64,000 bases of DNA from the NCBI GenBank assembly GCA_027624235.1, contig JAQBYB010000002.1:31162-95161 (forward strand). The letters are read 5' to 3'. The position numbers and the translations under genes were made by a program. Position 1 is the first letter of the stretch. Each line of letters starts with the position of its first letter. This document shows, in pieces, positions 21,314 to 30,224 of the stretch. The notes under the pieces were generated by a model. The model saw only the letters and a program-made list of their open reading frames with translations, searched no databases and was not told the DNA's origin. This DNA comes from Pseudomonadota bacterium. Its GTDB lineage: Bacteria > Pseudomonadota > Alphaproteobacteria > Rhodospirillales > Casp-alpha2.

Positions 21314-22036
21314 ATGAGTATAACGGCGGGCCCGCCTTCGACAACAGGCCCTGAGCAACACCTGGAATCAACCATTATGGTAGCCGCATTTTTCCTGGGA
21401 ATCTCTCAATTAAACGACCGCCCGACTCAAAGGGTCCTGTGGATTTCCATCGTCGCCGCCACGTTGGTGTTCGTCCTGTTGTGGGCAGTGGTCGGGTTTT
21501 TGCTGAGTGCAACTTCAATCTTTACCATCGGCTGGCTGGAATGGGCCGTTGATCTGTTGGGTGGATTGGCGACTTTTTTATTCACCTGGTTTTTGTTTCC
21601 CGGCGTGGTCAGCGCGGTGATCGGGATTTTTCTTGATGACATCGCCGCCGCCGTGGAGGCCCGCCATTATCCGGACTTAGGCCCGGCCATGGGTTTGCCG
21701 GTGGCAAAGGCGGTGTTGGTGACGCTTGGCTACCTGGGCGTCCTGATCGTTTTAAACCTGTTTCTGCTTGTTTTCCTGCTGTTGCCGCCATTATTCCCTT
21801 TTGTTTTCTATTCCGTGAACGGCTATCTTTTGGGCCGGGAATATTTTGAGCTGTTGGCGTTACGCCGGGTCGGCCCCGAAGAGGCCCGGCGGTTAAGAAA
21901 AGCACATCGTGGGAAACTGTTTCTGACCGGCGCCGTCATGGCGTTGCTGTTGACCCTGCCGGTGGTTAATCTGTTGGCACCCGTTGTGATCACCGCCACC
22001 ATGGTTCACTTGTTTGAACGTTGGCGGAGAGGTTAA
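21314..22036 (+). CDS. EI24 / CysZ-like membrane protein
   Basis: A protein of up to 240 residues with about five hydrophobic segments and the EI24/CysZ features: a soluble loop with DDIAAAVEARHYP between membrane segments, and FYSVNGYLLGREYFELLALRR near the middle. CysZ takes up sulfate in enterobacteria; many alphaproteobacterial members have no proven role. The in-frame ATG at 21377 (MVAAFFLG) may be the true start, since the first 21 residues are polar and unlike the family. It precedes bactofilin by 13 nt. Confidence 0.82.
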   Translation: MSITAGPPSTTGPEQHLESTIMVAAFFLGISQLNDRPTQRVLWISIVAATLVFVLLWAVVGFLLSATSIFTIGWLEWAVDLLGGLATFLFTWFLFPGVVSAVIGIFLDDIAAAVEARHYPDLGPAMGLPVAKAVLVTLGYLGVLIVLNLFLLVFLLLPPLFPFVFYSVNGYLLGREYFELLALRRVGPEEARRLRKAHRGKLFLTGAVMALLLTLPVVNLLAPVVITATMVHLFERWRRG

Positions 22037-22049
22037 GAGGAGGCCCATC

Positions 22050-22634
22050 ATGTTCCGTAAGAAGAAAGAAGAACCGTCCGTTGATGACGAGATATCCGCA
22101 CCGCCGATGAAGCCTTTCTCCAAAAAGGGTTCTCACTCCCCCAGCAGGCCGCCGATCGCGCCGACGTTTAATCACGAAACTCCTCGACGGCCGTCGCCGG
22201 AAATTCCCCGCGCCCATACAAGGCAGGCCGAGCGGATCAGCAGCGGCGCCCAGGACAGCAAGCAGCTGGTGATCGGTCGTGACATCCGTCTCAGCGGTGA
22301 GATCACGTCGTGCAATCGACTGCTCGTCGAGGGCCGCGCCGACGTCACCCTGCAAGGCGCCCACACCATCAATGTTGCGGCCAGCGGGTTTTTCAAAGGT
22401 TTTGCCGATGTCCAAGTTGCCGATATCAGCGGTCACTTTGAGGGCGAGTTGGTGGCGCATGATCAGTTAATTATCCGCGCCGGCGGACACATCAACGGCA
22501 GCGTCCGCTATGGCCGCATCGTCATCGAGGCCGGCGGCAAAGTTTCCGGCGATATGCAGGCCCTGGAAACTGTCGCCACAGGCGAAGACGGCGCGGCCAT
22601 ACCGGCGCCCATGAAGCCGACAATGAAGTCGTGA
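22050..22634 (+). CDS. Bactofilin (polymer-forming cytoskeletal protein)
   Basis: A 194-residue bactofilin. The N-terminal 65 residues are basic, proline-rich and disordered. The core from about residue 70 has repeated beta-helix turns (VIGRDIRLSGEI, LLVEGRADVTL, QLIIRAGGHINGSVRYG, IVIEAGGKVSGDM). Bactofilins self-assemble into nucleotide-free filaments on the membrane and place cell-wall or stalk enzymes. The ATG at 22050 is chosen for its strong AGAGGAGG site. Coupled by a GTGA overlap to the next lipoprotein gene. Confidence 0.94.
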   Translation: MFRKKKEEPSVDDEISAPPMKPFSKKGSHSPSRPPIAPTFNHETPRRPSPEIPRAHTRQAERISSGAQDSKQLVIGRDIRLSGEITSCNRLLVEGRADVTLQGAHTINVAASGFFKGFADVQVADISGHFEGELVAHDQLIIRAGGHINGSVRYGRIVIEAGGKVSGDMQALETVATGEDGAAIPAPMKPTMKS

Positions 22635-23068
22635 CGCCGGCACGCGGCATCATCTTTCTGGCGGCAACGCTGGCGTTCACCGCCTGCGCCGAGACCTCTC
22701 GTTCGGTTACGCCTAGCGTCACGGCGGCGCCGGCATTCAAGCCAACCGTGGCCGCCATTCCGCCGGTAGCGCCAACCCCCAAAGCCCCGCCTAAAAAGGT
22801 ATACCCGTCGCCGTCGCGCCTGTCGGGGCTGGACCGCGATCAAGTGACCGGCCTGTTGGGAGCGCCCGGGTTCAAGCGACTGGATGAGCCCGCCCTGATC
22901 TGGCAATACCGCTCAGCCATCTGCGCGTTGGATATTTTTCTGTACCGAGGCGAAATAGGCGATATCTACACGGTCCGCCATTTCGAAGCCCGCAGCCGGG
23001 GCATCGCCACGGTTAGCGAAAAGGACTGCTTCGTTGGCTTGTTAATCGCCCACGAACAACGATCTTAA
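22631..23068 (+). CDS. Small lipoprotein of unknown function
   Basis: A 145-residue product starting at a GTG that overlaps the bactofilin stop. The signal peptide ends in a lipobox AFTAC (cysteine near residue 18). A proline-rich linker follows, then a compact domain with LSGLDRDQVTGLLGAP, which resembles the SmpA/BamE-type start, and IWQYRSAICALDIFLY. It would be anchored in the outer or inner membrane facing the periplasm. Close coupling to bactofilin suggests a shared envelope role; this is inference. Confidence 0.8.
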   Translation: MTPARGIIFLAATLAFTACAETSRSVTPSVTAAPAFKPTVAAIPPVAPTPKAPPKKVYPSPSRLSGLDRDQVTGLLGAPGFKRLDEPALIWQYRSAICALDIFLYRGEIGDIYTVRHFEARSRGIATVSEKDCFVGLLIAHEQRS

Positions 23069-23075
23069 AAATTCC

Positions 23076-23711
23076 TCAAACAATTTCCTTTGCCTTGTAG
23101 CGGCAAAACTCAACCACCCGGCAGACTCCGCAAAGTGGTTTTCTGGCCTTGCAGACATAGCGACCGTGCAGGATCAGCCAGTTGTGGGCATGCCTTTTCC
23201 ATTGCTCCGGCGTCCTTTTTTCCAGGCCCTTTTCCACTTCCAGCGGTGTTTTCCCCGGCGCCAAACCCGTGCGGTTGGAAACCCGGAAGATGTGGGTATC
23301 GACGGCAATGGTCGACTCACCGAAGGCAACGTTCAACACCACGTTGGCGGTCTTGCGGCCGACGCCGGGCAGGGACTCCAGCGCCTCGCGGTCGTGGGGC
23401 ACGTCGCCGCCGAATTCATCAATCAGGCGATGCGATAGGCCGATGACGTTTTTGGCCTTGGTGTTGAAAAGCCCGATGGTCTTGATGTAGTCGCGGACCT
23501 TGGCTTCGCCGAGCGCGATCATTTTTTGCGGTGTGTCGGCGACCTTGAACAAGGGGCCGGTGGCCTTATTGACGCCGATATCGGTCGCCTGCGCCGACAA
23601 TACCACGGCGACCACCAGGGTATAGGGGTTCTTGAATTGAAGTTCGGTCTCGGGCTTGGGATTTACGCCCGACAGGCGGCGGTAGAATTCGTCGATATCG
23701 GCTTTTTTCAT
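23076..23711 (-). CDS. nth: Endonuclease III
   Basis: A 211-residue DNA glycosylase/AP lyase for oxidised pyrimidines. It has the helix-hairpin-helix LPGVGRKTANVVLNVAFG with its catalytic lysine (near 120), the catalytic aspartate in VDTHIFRVSNR, and the C-terminal 4Fe-4S motif C-x6-C-x2-C-x5-C between VCKARK and FCRYK. Normal length. It follows dapB by 15 nt. Confidence 0.97.
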   Translation of the reverse strand: MKKADIDEFYRRLSGVNPKPETELQFKNPYTLVVAVVLSAQATDIGVNKATGPLFKVADTPQKMIALGEAKVRDYIKTIGLFNTKAKNVIGLSHRLIDEFGGDVPHDREALESLPGVGRKTANVVLNVAFGESTIAVDTHIFRVSNRTGLAPGKTPLEVEKGLEKRTPEQWKRHAHNWLILHGRYVCKARKPLCGVCRVVEFCRYKAKEIV

Positions 23712-23726
23712 TCTCCGGCGAGGGCT

Positions 23727-24527
23727 CTACTCAAGCCCCAGTACGTCGCGCATGGAATACAGCCCCGGCACTTGGCCTTGGGTCCACAGCGCCGCACGAA
23801 CCGCGCCACGGGCAAAGACCGCCCGATCCCCGGCCTTGTGGGTCAACTCAATCCGCTCTCCGTCTCCGGCGAAGATGACCGTGTGGTCACCGGCGATGTC
23901 GCCACCCCTGAGCGTCGCAAAGCCGATGTCGCCGGTGGCGCGGGCGCCGGTGTGGCCGTCGCGCCCCCGTTGGGCGACCGTTTCCAGATCGACGCCGCGT
24001 CCCGCCGCCGCCGCGTCGCCTAAGGCCAGCGCCGTTCCCGACGGTGCATCGACCTTGTGGCGGTGGTGCATTTCGACGATTTCAATATCGTAATCATCGC
24101 CCAGCATAGCGGCGACCTGTTCGGTCAATCCCAACAACACGTTGACCCCGACGCTCATATTGGCGGCCTGAACGATCACCGCCTTTTCGGAGGCCTTGGC
24201 AAGACTGCTCAGATGGTCGGCAGCAAGCCCGGTGGTGCCGACAACCAGCGCCCGGCCCAGGCTTGCCGCCAATGCCGCGTGTCCGACGGTGGCCACCGGA
24301 ACGGTGAAATCAATAACCACATCGGACGCTTGAAACAGCGCTTTCGCGTCATCACCAACAGTCAGGCCAACCGCATCGGCGCCGGCAATTTCGGCGACGT
24401 CGCGGCCGATCATGTCGCTGCCTGGTGCTTCCGAACCACCGGCCAGCTCGCATCCGTCGGTGGCCAAAATCTCACGGACAAGCATCCGTCCCATGCGCCC
24501 GGCGCAACCGACAATTCCGATCTTCAT
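23727..24527 (-). CDS. dapB: 4-hydroxy-tetrahydrodipicolinate reductase
   Basis: An NAD(P)H enzyme of lysine and diaminopimelate synthesis. The 266-residue product starts with the nucleotide-binding GIVGCAGRMGRML, has the catalytic EMHHRHKVDAPSGTAL with two histidines and a lysine, and ends with the C-terminal domain. I use the ATG at 24527; in-frame starts at 24536 and 24563 would add 3 or 12 residues. It is upstream of nth on the same strand. Confidence 0.96.
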   Translation of the reverse strand: MKIGIVGCAGRMGRMLVREILATDGCELAGGSEAPGSDMIGRDVAEIAGADAVGLTVGDDAKALFQASDVVIDFTVPVATVGHAALAASLGRALVVGTTGLAADHLSSLAKASEKAVIVQAANMSVGVNVLLGLTEQVAAMLGDDYDIEIVEMHHRHKVDAPSGTALALGDAAAAGRGVDLETVAQRGRDGHTGARATGDIGFATLRGGDIAGDHTVIFAGDGERIELTHKAGDRAVFARGAVRAALWTQGQVPGLYSMRDVLGLE

Positions 24528-24723
24528 CGTCTTCATCCCGTCATTGGTAGCGTCTATCCACAATTCTTTAGGCGAGGCCGCGCCGGATTGCCAGAATTAT
24601 CCACTGCACCGTCTGCCCGAACGATCAACCTCCCTAGCTTTTTTATGGGTATTGGTGTAGACTCAGTGCGTCTGCCAACCGCCCGGTCTCCGCGAGACTA
24701 AGGGCGAAAAGGAGGGTGCGCCC

Positions 24724-25050
24724 ATGTCTCCGACGCTGTCTGAAATCAACATCGCCATCCTGATGATCACCGTGGTGGTTTTCCTGTTTATTTGGTTTGA
24801 GAGAAGCGAGGCCGCGGCCACGGTCACGCGCATGAGCCGCATGATGTCGCGGGTCGGGCTCAATATCAGTTTCGGCACCATGGCCGGGCCAAAAGCCCGG
24901 GCCATCATGAAAGAAGCCCGCACCCGGTGTGGAAGATGCCGGTGCGAGGATCGCTGTGAATTGTGGCTTGATGAGGAGGTCAAGAGCGACAACGCCTTCT
25001 GCCCCAATGCGCAGGTCTTCAGCTTGCTGAAAAGGGCAAGCGCCGCCTGA
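24724..25050 (+). CDS. DUF6455-like small membrane protein with cysteine motif
   Basis: A 108-residue protein with one N-terminal membrane segment (residues 9-24) followed by a soluble tail. The tail has RCGRCRCEDRCELWL and then NAFCPNAQVF, a spaced cysteine pattern seen in alphaproteobacterial DUF6455 proteins. The cysteines suggest metal or cluster binding, but no function is established. The start at 24724 has GGAGGGTGCGCCC upstream. It stands alone between divergent and convergent neighbours. Confidence 0.82.
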   Translation: MSPTLSEINIAILMITVVVFLFIWFERSEAAATVTRMSRMMSRVGLNISFGTMAGPKARAIMKEARTRCGRCRCEDRCELWLDEEVKSDNAFCPNAQVFSLLKRASAA

Positions 25051-25145
25051 TCCTGATTGTCTGAAGGAAGATAATGCACCCCGAGGACGATGCACAGCGC
25101 CGCATCGCCCTCGGGGGCATCATGATGGAATGAACGTCGGCGCGC

Positions 25146-26120
25146 TTAACAGCCCGCGACGCATTTTCCCTTGCCGTCGAACTCCATGGTCTTGCCGCTC
25201 AGCGGGATATGGACCGGTACCTTGACCGCTTTCTTAAAGATCGCCGTCCGGGATCCGGGGATCAACTTGCCGTCTTTGGTCGACGGTTGGTTGGCGTGAG
25301 ACGCAATCACGGACACTGGCTTGACCAACGTGTTGATCACATAGGCGGCTTCCTTCGGGCCGGTGGTGAAGGTGTCGCCGATGTTCATGACGGCCAGTTT
25401 GGCTTTATAAAAACCACGCACGATCTTGTCCTGCTCGGCGGTGATGCCGGTGTCACCGGACAGATAAACGACAAGTCCGTTGGTGAACTGCAGGATGTAG
25501 CCGGTGGCCTGGCCGACATAACCGGCGATGCCGGCGGCCTTCATCGAGGCCCCCAACTCGCCGCCGATGAATTCCGGCGCGAGGCCGTTGGAGTGCAGCG
25601 CGGGCACCGTGGAAATCTTGACGCCGCCGACCGTCGTGGTCGCGCCGAAGCGGACCAGGATCGAGTCCTTGGGATCGCCGCCAAGGGCCTTCAGCTTGTT
25701 GGCGAAGAACGGCGGCATTTCACTACCGGTGACGATCTTGGCTTTCTTGGCTAGCGCGATGTTGACGGTGCTGGAATTCGGCGTCGCATCGACGGAAAAG
25801 TCCGGCTTGCCGCAGGTGCCAGCGTTGACGGCCTTGGTGTGCCTGTTGCCGATATGATCGCCATGCGTGTGGCTGACCAGAAGGACGTCGATCTTGCCGA
25901 GCCGGGGATCGCCGGCGCCGGCGACGGTGCGGCCGGCGTCATAGAGGACGCGGGTGCCGGTCGGGTCTTCGAAGACCATGGCCCGGTCAAGGGGGCAGAA
26001 TTCGCCGTCAATGCTGCCGAGCGGGGTGATTTTCACATTCGCCGCCGAAGCGGGCGCCGCGAGCGTTGCTACTGACGCGCCGATAACGGCAGCCGCCAGA
26101 GTCAACAAAGTCTTCCTCAT
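25146..26120 (-). CDS. Periplasmic metallo-beta-lactamase-fold hydrolase
   Basis: A 324-residue exported protein with a clear signal peptide ending ASA (residues 1-26). It has the MBL metal motif HTHGDH at 84-89 and later SGDTG and ASHAN, which provide the remaining ligands. The fold resembles UlaG/RomA-like MBL proteins rather than class B beta-lactamases. The substrate is unknown. The last residues include two cysteines (KCVAGC). Monocistronic, divergent from the aminotransferase gene. Confidence 0.88.
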   Translation of the reverse strand: MRKTLLTLAAAVIGASVATLAAPASAANVKITPLGSIDGEFCPLDRAMVFEDPTGTRVLYDAGRTVAGAGDPRLGKIDVLLVSHTHGDHIGNRHTKAVNAGTCGKPDFSVDATPNSSTVNIALAKKAKIVTGSEMPPFFANKLKALGGDPKDSILVRFGATTTVGGVKISTVPALHSNGLAPEFIGGELGASMKAAGIAGYVGQATGYILQFTNGLVVYLSGDTGITAEQDKIVRGFYKAKLAVMNIGDTFTTGPKEAAYVINTLVKPVSVIASHANQPSTKDGKLIPGSRTAIFKKAVKVPVHIPLSGKTMEFDGKGKCVAGC

Positions 26121-26259
26121 GTAGATTTCCTCCCAAGTTTCGAAATTTTAAAATGGTGGATTGTTTCCGGGCGCAGTCTGTACGGTTTTTAATATAATTT
26201 CCAGAGTCTATATACTTAAACTCAATGAAGGCGTAATGCGGTAATAGAGGAGGGTCTCA

Positions 26260-27426
26260 ATGACCTTTAAAAGCGGGCGCCACTTTCTGCAAATTCCGGG
26301 GCCGACCAACGTGCCGGACCGTATCTTGCGCGCCATGGACAGGCCGACCATCGACCACCGCGGGCCTGCCTTCGCCGATATGGCGTTGGAGATACTTGCC
26401 GGGATCAAGGGCATTTTCAAAACCAAACAGCCGGTCATCATCTACCCGGCGTCGGGCACCGGCGCCTGGGAAGCGGCCCTGGTCAACACGTTATCCCCCG
26501 GCGACCGGGTGCTGATGTTCGAAACCGGGCAGTTCGCGACTCTGTGGCAGAAAGTGGCCGGGCGCCTGGGCCTTGATGCGGAGCTGGTTGCCGGTGATTG
26601 GCGTTCGGGCGTCGATGCGGGCGCGGTCAGGGCGCGGCTCGAAGACGACGTGGGCCACGCCATCAAGGCCGTTTGCGCCGTCCATAACGAGACCTCGACC
26701 GGCGTCACCAGCGACATCGCCGCCATCCGCAAGGCCATGAACAAGGCCGGGCACCCGGCGCTGTTGATGGTCGATACCATTTCGTCGCTGGCCTCTATCG
26801 ATTTCCGCCACGACGAATGGGGGGTCGACGTCACTGTCGCCGGCTCGCAAAAGGGCCTGATGATGCCACCCGGGTTGTCGTTCAATGCCGTCAGCGAAAA
26901 GGCGCTGACGGCCACGGAAAAATCCACGTTCGCGAAATCCTATTGGCGCTGGGACGACATGCTGGCCGCCAACGATAAGGGCTTTTTCCCCTACACTCCG
27001 GCGACCAACCTGCTGTACGGCCTGAAAGAGTCGTTAGCCATGCTGAACGAAGAGGGGCTGCCCAATGTCTTCGCCCGCCACGACCGCCTGGCGGAAGCGA
27101 CGCGCCGAGCCGTCGCCGCCTGGGGGCTGGAAGTGCTTTGCCAAAACCCGGCGGAATATTCCAGCACGCTGACCGCCGTGTTGATGCCGGTCGGCCAGGA
27201 CGCCGATGCCTTCCGCAAACTGGTGCTGGAGCGCTTCGACATGTCGCTCGGCAACGGCCTCGGCAAGGTCGCGGGCAAGGTGTTCCGGATTGGGCATCTC
27301 GGCGATTTCAACGACCTGATGCTGGCCGGCACCCTGTTCGGAATCGAAAAGGGGCTGCGCCTGTTCGGGATCAACAGCGCCCAGGGTGGCGTCGACGCGG
27401 CAATGGATTACCTGGACGGCGGCTGA
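26260..27426 (+). CDS. PLP-dependent aminotransferase (serine/alanine-glyoxylate type)
   Basis: A 388-residue class V aminotransferase of the serine-glyoxylate / alanine-glyoxylate group. It begins HFLQIPGPTNVPDRIL, has PASGTGAWEA near 63-72, VDTISSLASID near 171-181, and the PLP lysine K198 in GSQKGLM. Such enzymes move amino groups from serine or alanine to glyoxylate in the serine cycle or photorespiratory-type metabolism. No other serine-cycle gene is in the window. GAGGAGGG lies 8 nt before the start. Confidence 0.92.
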   Translation: MTFKSGRHFLQIPGPTNVPDRILRAMDRPTIDHRGPAFADMALEILAGIKGIFKTKQPVIIYPASGTGAWEAALVNTLSPGDRVLMFETGQFATLWQKVAGRLGLDAELVAGDWRSGVDAGAVRARLEDDVGHAIKAVCAVHNETSTGVTSDIAAIRKAMNKAGHPALLMVDTISSLASIDFRHDEWGVDVTVAGSQKGLMMPPGLSFNAVSEKALTATEKSTFAKSYWRWDDMLAANDKGFFPYTPATNLLYGLKESLAMLNEEGLPNVFARHDRLAEATRRAVAAWGLEVLCQNPAEYSSTLTAVLMPVGQDADAFRKLVLERFDMSLGNGLGKVAGKVFRIGHLGDFNDLMLAGTLFGIEKGLRLFGINSAQGGVDAAMDYLDGG

Positions 27427-27517
27427 GCGCGGCCATCGGCACGGGCCTTTACCAAATGCGCCAGCTCTGCTTAAAATAGCGATAAATATTAATAAGTTAC
27501 CCTGGGGAGGCACGCGG

Positions 27518-28180
27518 ATGCTTCGTAGCGCATTGATGGGATTAGCCTTAGTTGTTTTGTCGTCGGCGACGGCTTTTTCGGAGGTTCCAAGGAAAATCAC
27601 CTGGAAAGACCTGGTCCCCAAAGACCAGTCCCTTGAAGACCCGTATGCGGATGTGAACGGTGAGCAAACCATCGAGCTCGGCATTATCCAGAATGTTCGG
27701 ATTAGAAAGGAAAAGGGATTAATCCGGGATGGCGATCCCAACCTTTCGTTCGCGGCGGATTATGTCAAGAAACTGGCGGCTCAGGGGCTTGATGTCGAAA
27801 CCTTGCTGGCCAAGGATCGAATTTTCCGCGCCAAGAAGGCGAAACTAAGCCGCCAGTTAGTCGGTGATCTAAAAGGCCAAATGGTGACGATGCCGGGGTT
27901 CGCACTGCCGTTGGAATTTACCGATCAGGCGGTCAAGGAATTCCTGCTGGTTCCCTATGTCGGCGCGTGTATCCATAGCCCGGCCCCGCCCGCGAACCAG
28001 ATCGTTTTCGTGACCCTTCGCGAAGGCTATAAAATCGAAAATATTTTTCAACCGGTGATGATTACCGGGCGGATGTCGGTAACGTCTTCGACCCAAAAAC
28101 TTTCCTATGTGGACGGCCAAGCCAATATCAATGCCGGGTATACCTTGGATGGATTGCTTGTCGTTCCCTACGATGACTGA
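27518..28180 (+). CDS. DUF3299 periplasmic protein of an ABC transporter operon
   Basis: A 220-residue exported protein with a signal peptide ending near AFS (residues 1-21). The C-terminal half shows the DUF3299 signature FLLVPYVGACIHSPAPPANQ, with a conserved Cys-x-His. I chose the ATG at 27518 because GGGGAGG lies 8 nt upstream; in-frame codons further up overlap the aminotransferase gene. It is followed by an ATPase and an FtsX-type permease, and the three probably form one system. DUF3299 genes sit in zinc-responsive ABC operons in some gammaproteobacteria (recalled, not checked). Confidence 0.87.
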   Translation: MLRSALMGLALVVLSSATAFSEVPRKITWKDLVPKDQSLEDPYADVNGEQTIELGIIQNVRIRKEKGLIRDGDPNLSFAADYVKKLAAQGLDVETLLAKDRIFRAKKAKLSRQLVGDLKGQMVTMPGFALPLEFTDQAVKEFLLVPYVGACIHSPAPPANQIVFVTLREGYKIENIFQPVMITGRMSVTSSTQKLSYVDGQANINAGYTLDGLLVVPYDD

Positions 28181-28222
28181 CAAAACGCCAATGTCCCGAA
28201 TCCTGAAATAAAAGCAGCCTTG

Positions 28223-28930
28223 ATGGCCAACATCGCAATACGGATGCAGGGGGTGCGGTTTCGATGGCGTCCCCAGGACCCCATTGTCCTGGATATTCCG
28301 GAATTCCAGGTCGCCAAGGGCGAAAAGATTTTCATAAAGGGACCGAGTGGCAGCGGCAAGACGTCCTTGCTGAATCTGCTGGCCGGGGTCGCGCGTCCCG
28401 AAGCCGGGGACATCGACATTTCGGGCCATCGGATTACGGCCTTTTCAGGCCGCCAGGGGGATACCTTTCGAGCCGACCACATCGGCTTTATCTTTCAAAT
28501 GTTCAACCTGCTTCCCTATCTTTCCATGCTGAACAACGTGACGCTGGCGTGCCTATTCTCCGATGTCAGACGCCAGCGCGCCCTTGGCCGCGCCCCCTCC
28601 CTTGATGCGGAAGCCTCCAGGTTGCTGCAGCATCTGGAACTGGATGTCAGCGGTCTGGCCTCCCGGCCGGTGTCCCTCCTCAGCATGGGCCAGCAACAGC
28701 GGGTGGCGGTGGCGCGATCGCTGATCGGCGGGCCGGATCTTGTCATCGCCGATGAACCGACATCGGCCCTGGATGCCGATGCGCGGCAATCGTTTCTGGA
28801 TCTGTTGTTTCGCGAAATCGCCGAAACCGGATCGACGCTCCTGTTCGTCAGCCACGATGCCGGCCTCGCGGATTCCTTTGACCGCTCGCTTGCGATTGCG
28901 GACTTCAACATGGCCGAGACGGAACGCTAG
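28223..28930 (+). CDS. ABC transporter ATP-binding protein (LolD/MacB type)
   Basis: A 235-residue ATPase with Walker A GPSGSGKTS near residue 40, signature LSMGQQQRVAVARSL and Walker B DLVIADEPTSALD, followed by the switch histidine in SHD. The family works with FtsX-fold permeases in lipoprotein release, efflux or metal-related transport. The ATG at 28223 is used; a TTG one codon upstream is also possible. It is followed after 3 nt by the permease. Confidence 0.94.
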   Translation: MANIAIRMQGVRFRWRPQDPIVLDIPEFQVAKGEKIFIKGPSGSGKTSLLNLLAGVARPEAGDIDISGHRITAFSGRQGDTFRADHIGFIFQMFNLLPYLSMLNNVTLACLFSDVRRQRALGRAPSLDAEASRLLQHLELDVSGLASRPVSLLSMGQQQRVAVARSLIGGPDLVIADEPTSALDADARQSFLDLLFREIAETGSTLLFVSHDAGLADSFDRSLAIADFNMAETER

Positions 28931-28933
28931 ACG

Positions 28934-30193
28934 ATGGCTATTCTCAAACTTTCCCTGATGAGCCTACTCAATCGCAAAGCGACGGTGGTGCTGACGATCA
29001 TCGCCATCGCCGTCAGCGTGACGCTGTTGTTGGGCGTCGATAAGCTGCGCGATCAGGCGCGGACCGGTTTCGCCAATACCATTTCCGGATCCGACATGAT
29101 CATCGGCGCCAGAAGCGGCTCGATCCAGCTGTTGCTGTACTCGGTCTTTCGGATCGGCAGCGCCACCAACAATATAACGTGGCAGAGCTACCTCGACCTG
29201 GCCGCCGACCCCAGGGTTAAATGGAGCATTCCGCTGTCGATGGGTGATTCCCATCACGGCTTTAGGGTGCTGGGCACCACCGGGCAGTATTTCGAACACT
29301 ACCGCTACGGCGGCAAACAAAAACTGGCGTTTGCCGAGGGCAAGGCCTTCGATGATGTCTTCGACGTCGTCATCGGCGCCGATGTGGCGAAGACGCTGGG
29401 CTATGGCATCGGCGCCGCCGTCGTCGTCCAACATGGGATCGGCGCGGTAGGTTTCGTTAAGCATGAGGACAAACCGTTTAGAGTCTCCGGCATCCTTCGC
29501 CGAACCGGCACCCCGGTTGACCGGACCGTTCACATCACCCTCAAAGGCATCGAGGCCATGCACATCGATTGGCAGACCGGGGCCATGGCTACGGGCCGCA
29601 TCACCAGCGCTGATGCTATTCGCCGGATGGACTTGCCGACCGATACCATCACCGCAATTCTTGTCGGCCTGAAATCCCGGACCACCGCCTTTTCCTTTCA
29701 ACGCCACGTCAACGACTACAAAAAAGAGCCGCTGCTTGGGGTGCTGCCGGGGTTGGCCTTGCAGGAACTCTGGTCGTTGATGTCGACGGTCGATAAAACC
29801 CTGGGCGCGATCGCCGCCTTCGTCGTCGTCAGTGGGTTGCTCGGCATGACGACGATGATCCTGGCCGGGCTCGACGGACGACGCCGGGAAATGGCCATCC
29901 TGCGCTCGGTCGGGGCCAGGCCGGTTCATGTGTTCGGCCTGCTGGTCACGGAAGCGACTATCCTGACCCTTGTGGGGAGCCTCGGCGGCGTCGCGCTATT
30001 GTACCTGGGATTGTTTCTGGCCCGGCCCCTTGCCGCCGAAATGTTGGGCCTGAACCTGATCATCGGGCTGCCGAGCCCGCGCGACGTTGGCATCTTGGGC
30101 CTCGTCGTTGGCGCCGGTTTTTTCGCCGGCCTGTTTCCGGCGTTCAAGGTCTATCGCCAGTCTCTTGCCGATGGCATGATGACGCGGCTTTGA
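28934..30193 (+). CDS. ABC transporter permease, FtsX/MacB fold
   Basis: A 419-residue permease with one N-terminal membrane helix (about 17-35), a large periplasmic MacB-type domain (about 45-270) and three C-terminal helices. Around the first of these it has LDGRRREMAILRSVGARP, the FtsX-family cytoplasmic loop. Together with the preceding ATPase and DUF3299 gene it forms a likely mechanotransmission-type ABC system rather than a channel importer. The substrate is unknown; zinc homeostasis is a candidate by gene context. Confidence 0.92.
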   Translation: MAILKLSLMSLLNRKATVVLTIIAIAVSVTLLLGVDKLRDQARTGFANTISGSDMIIGARSGSIQLLLYSVFRIGSATNNITWQSYLDLAADPRVKWSIPLSMGDSHHGFRVLGTTGQYFEHYRYGGKQKLAFAEGKAFDDVFDVVIGADVAKTLGYGIGAAVVVQHGIGAVGFVKHEDKPFRVSGILRRTGTPVDRTVHITLKGIEAMHIDWQTGAMATGRITSADAIRRMDLPTDTITAILVGLKSRTTAFSFQRHVNDYKKEPLLGVLPGLALQELWSLMSTVDKTLGAIAAFVVVSGLLGMTTMILAGLDGRRREMAILRSVGARPVHVFGLLVTEATILTLVGSLGGVALLYLGLFLARPLAAEMLGLNLIIGLPSPRDVGILGLVVGAGFFAGLFPAFKVYRQSLADGMMTRL

Positions 30194-30224
30194 CCGATGG
30201 CCCCAGACGGAGAGCAGGGAAACG

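Noticed and set aside
27427..27517. Zur box before the DUF3299 gene
   Set aside because: The AT-rich patch GATAAATATTAATAAGTTAC is only weakly symmetric and does not match a Zur dyad.
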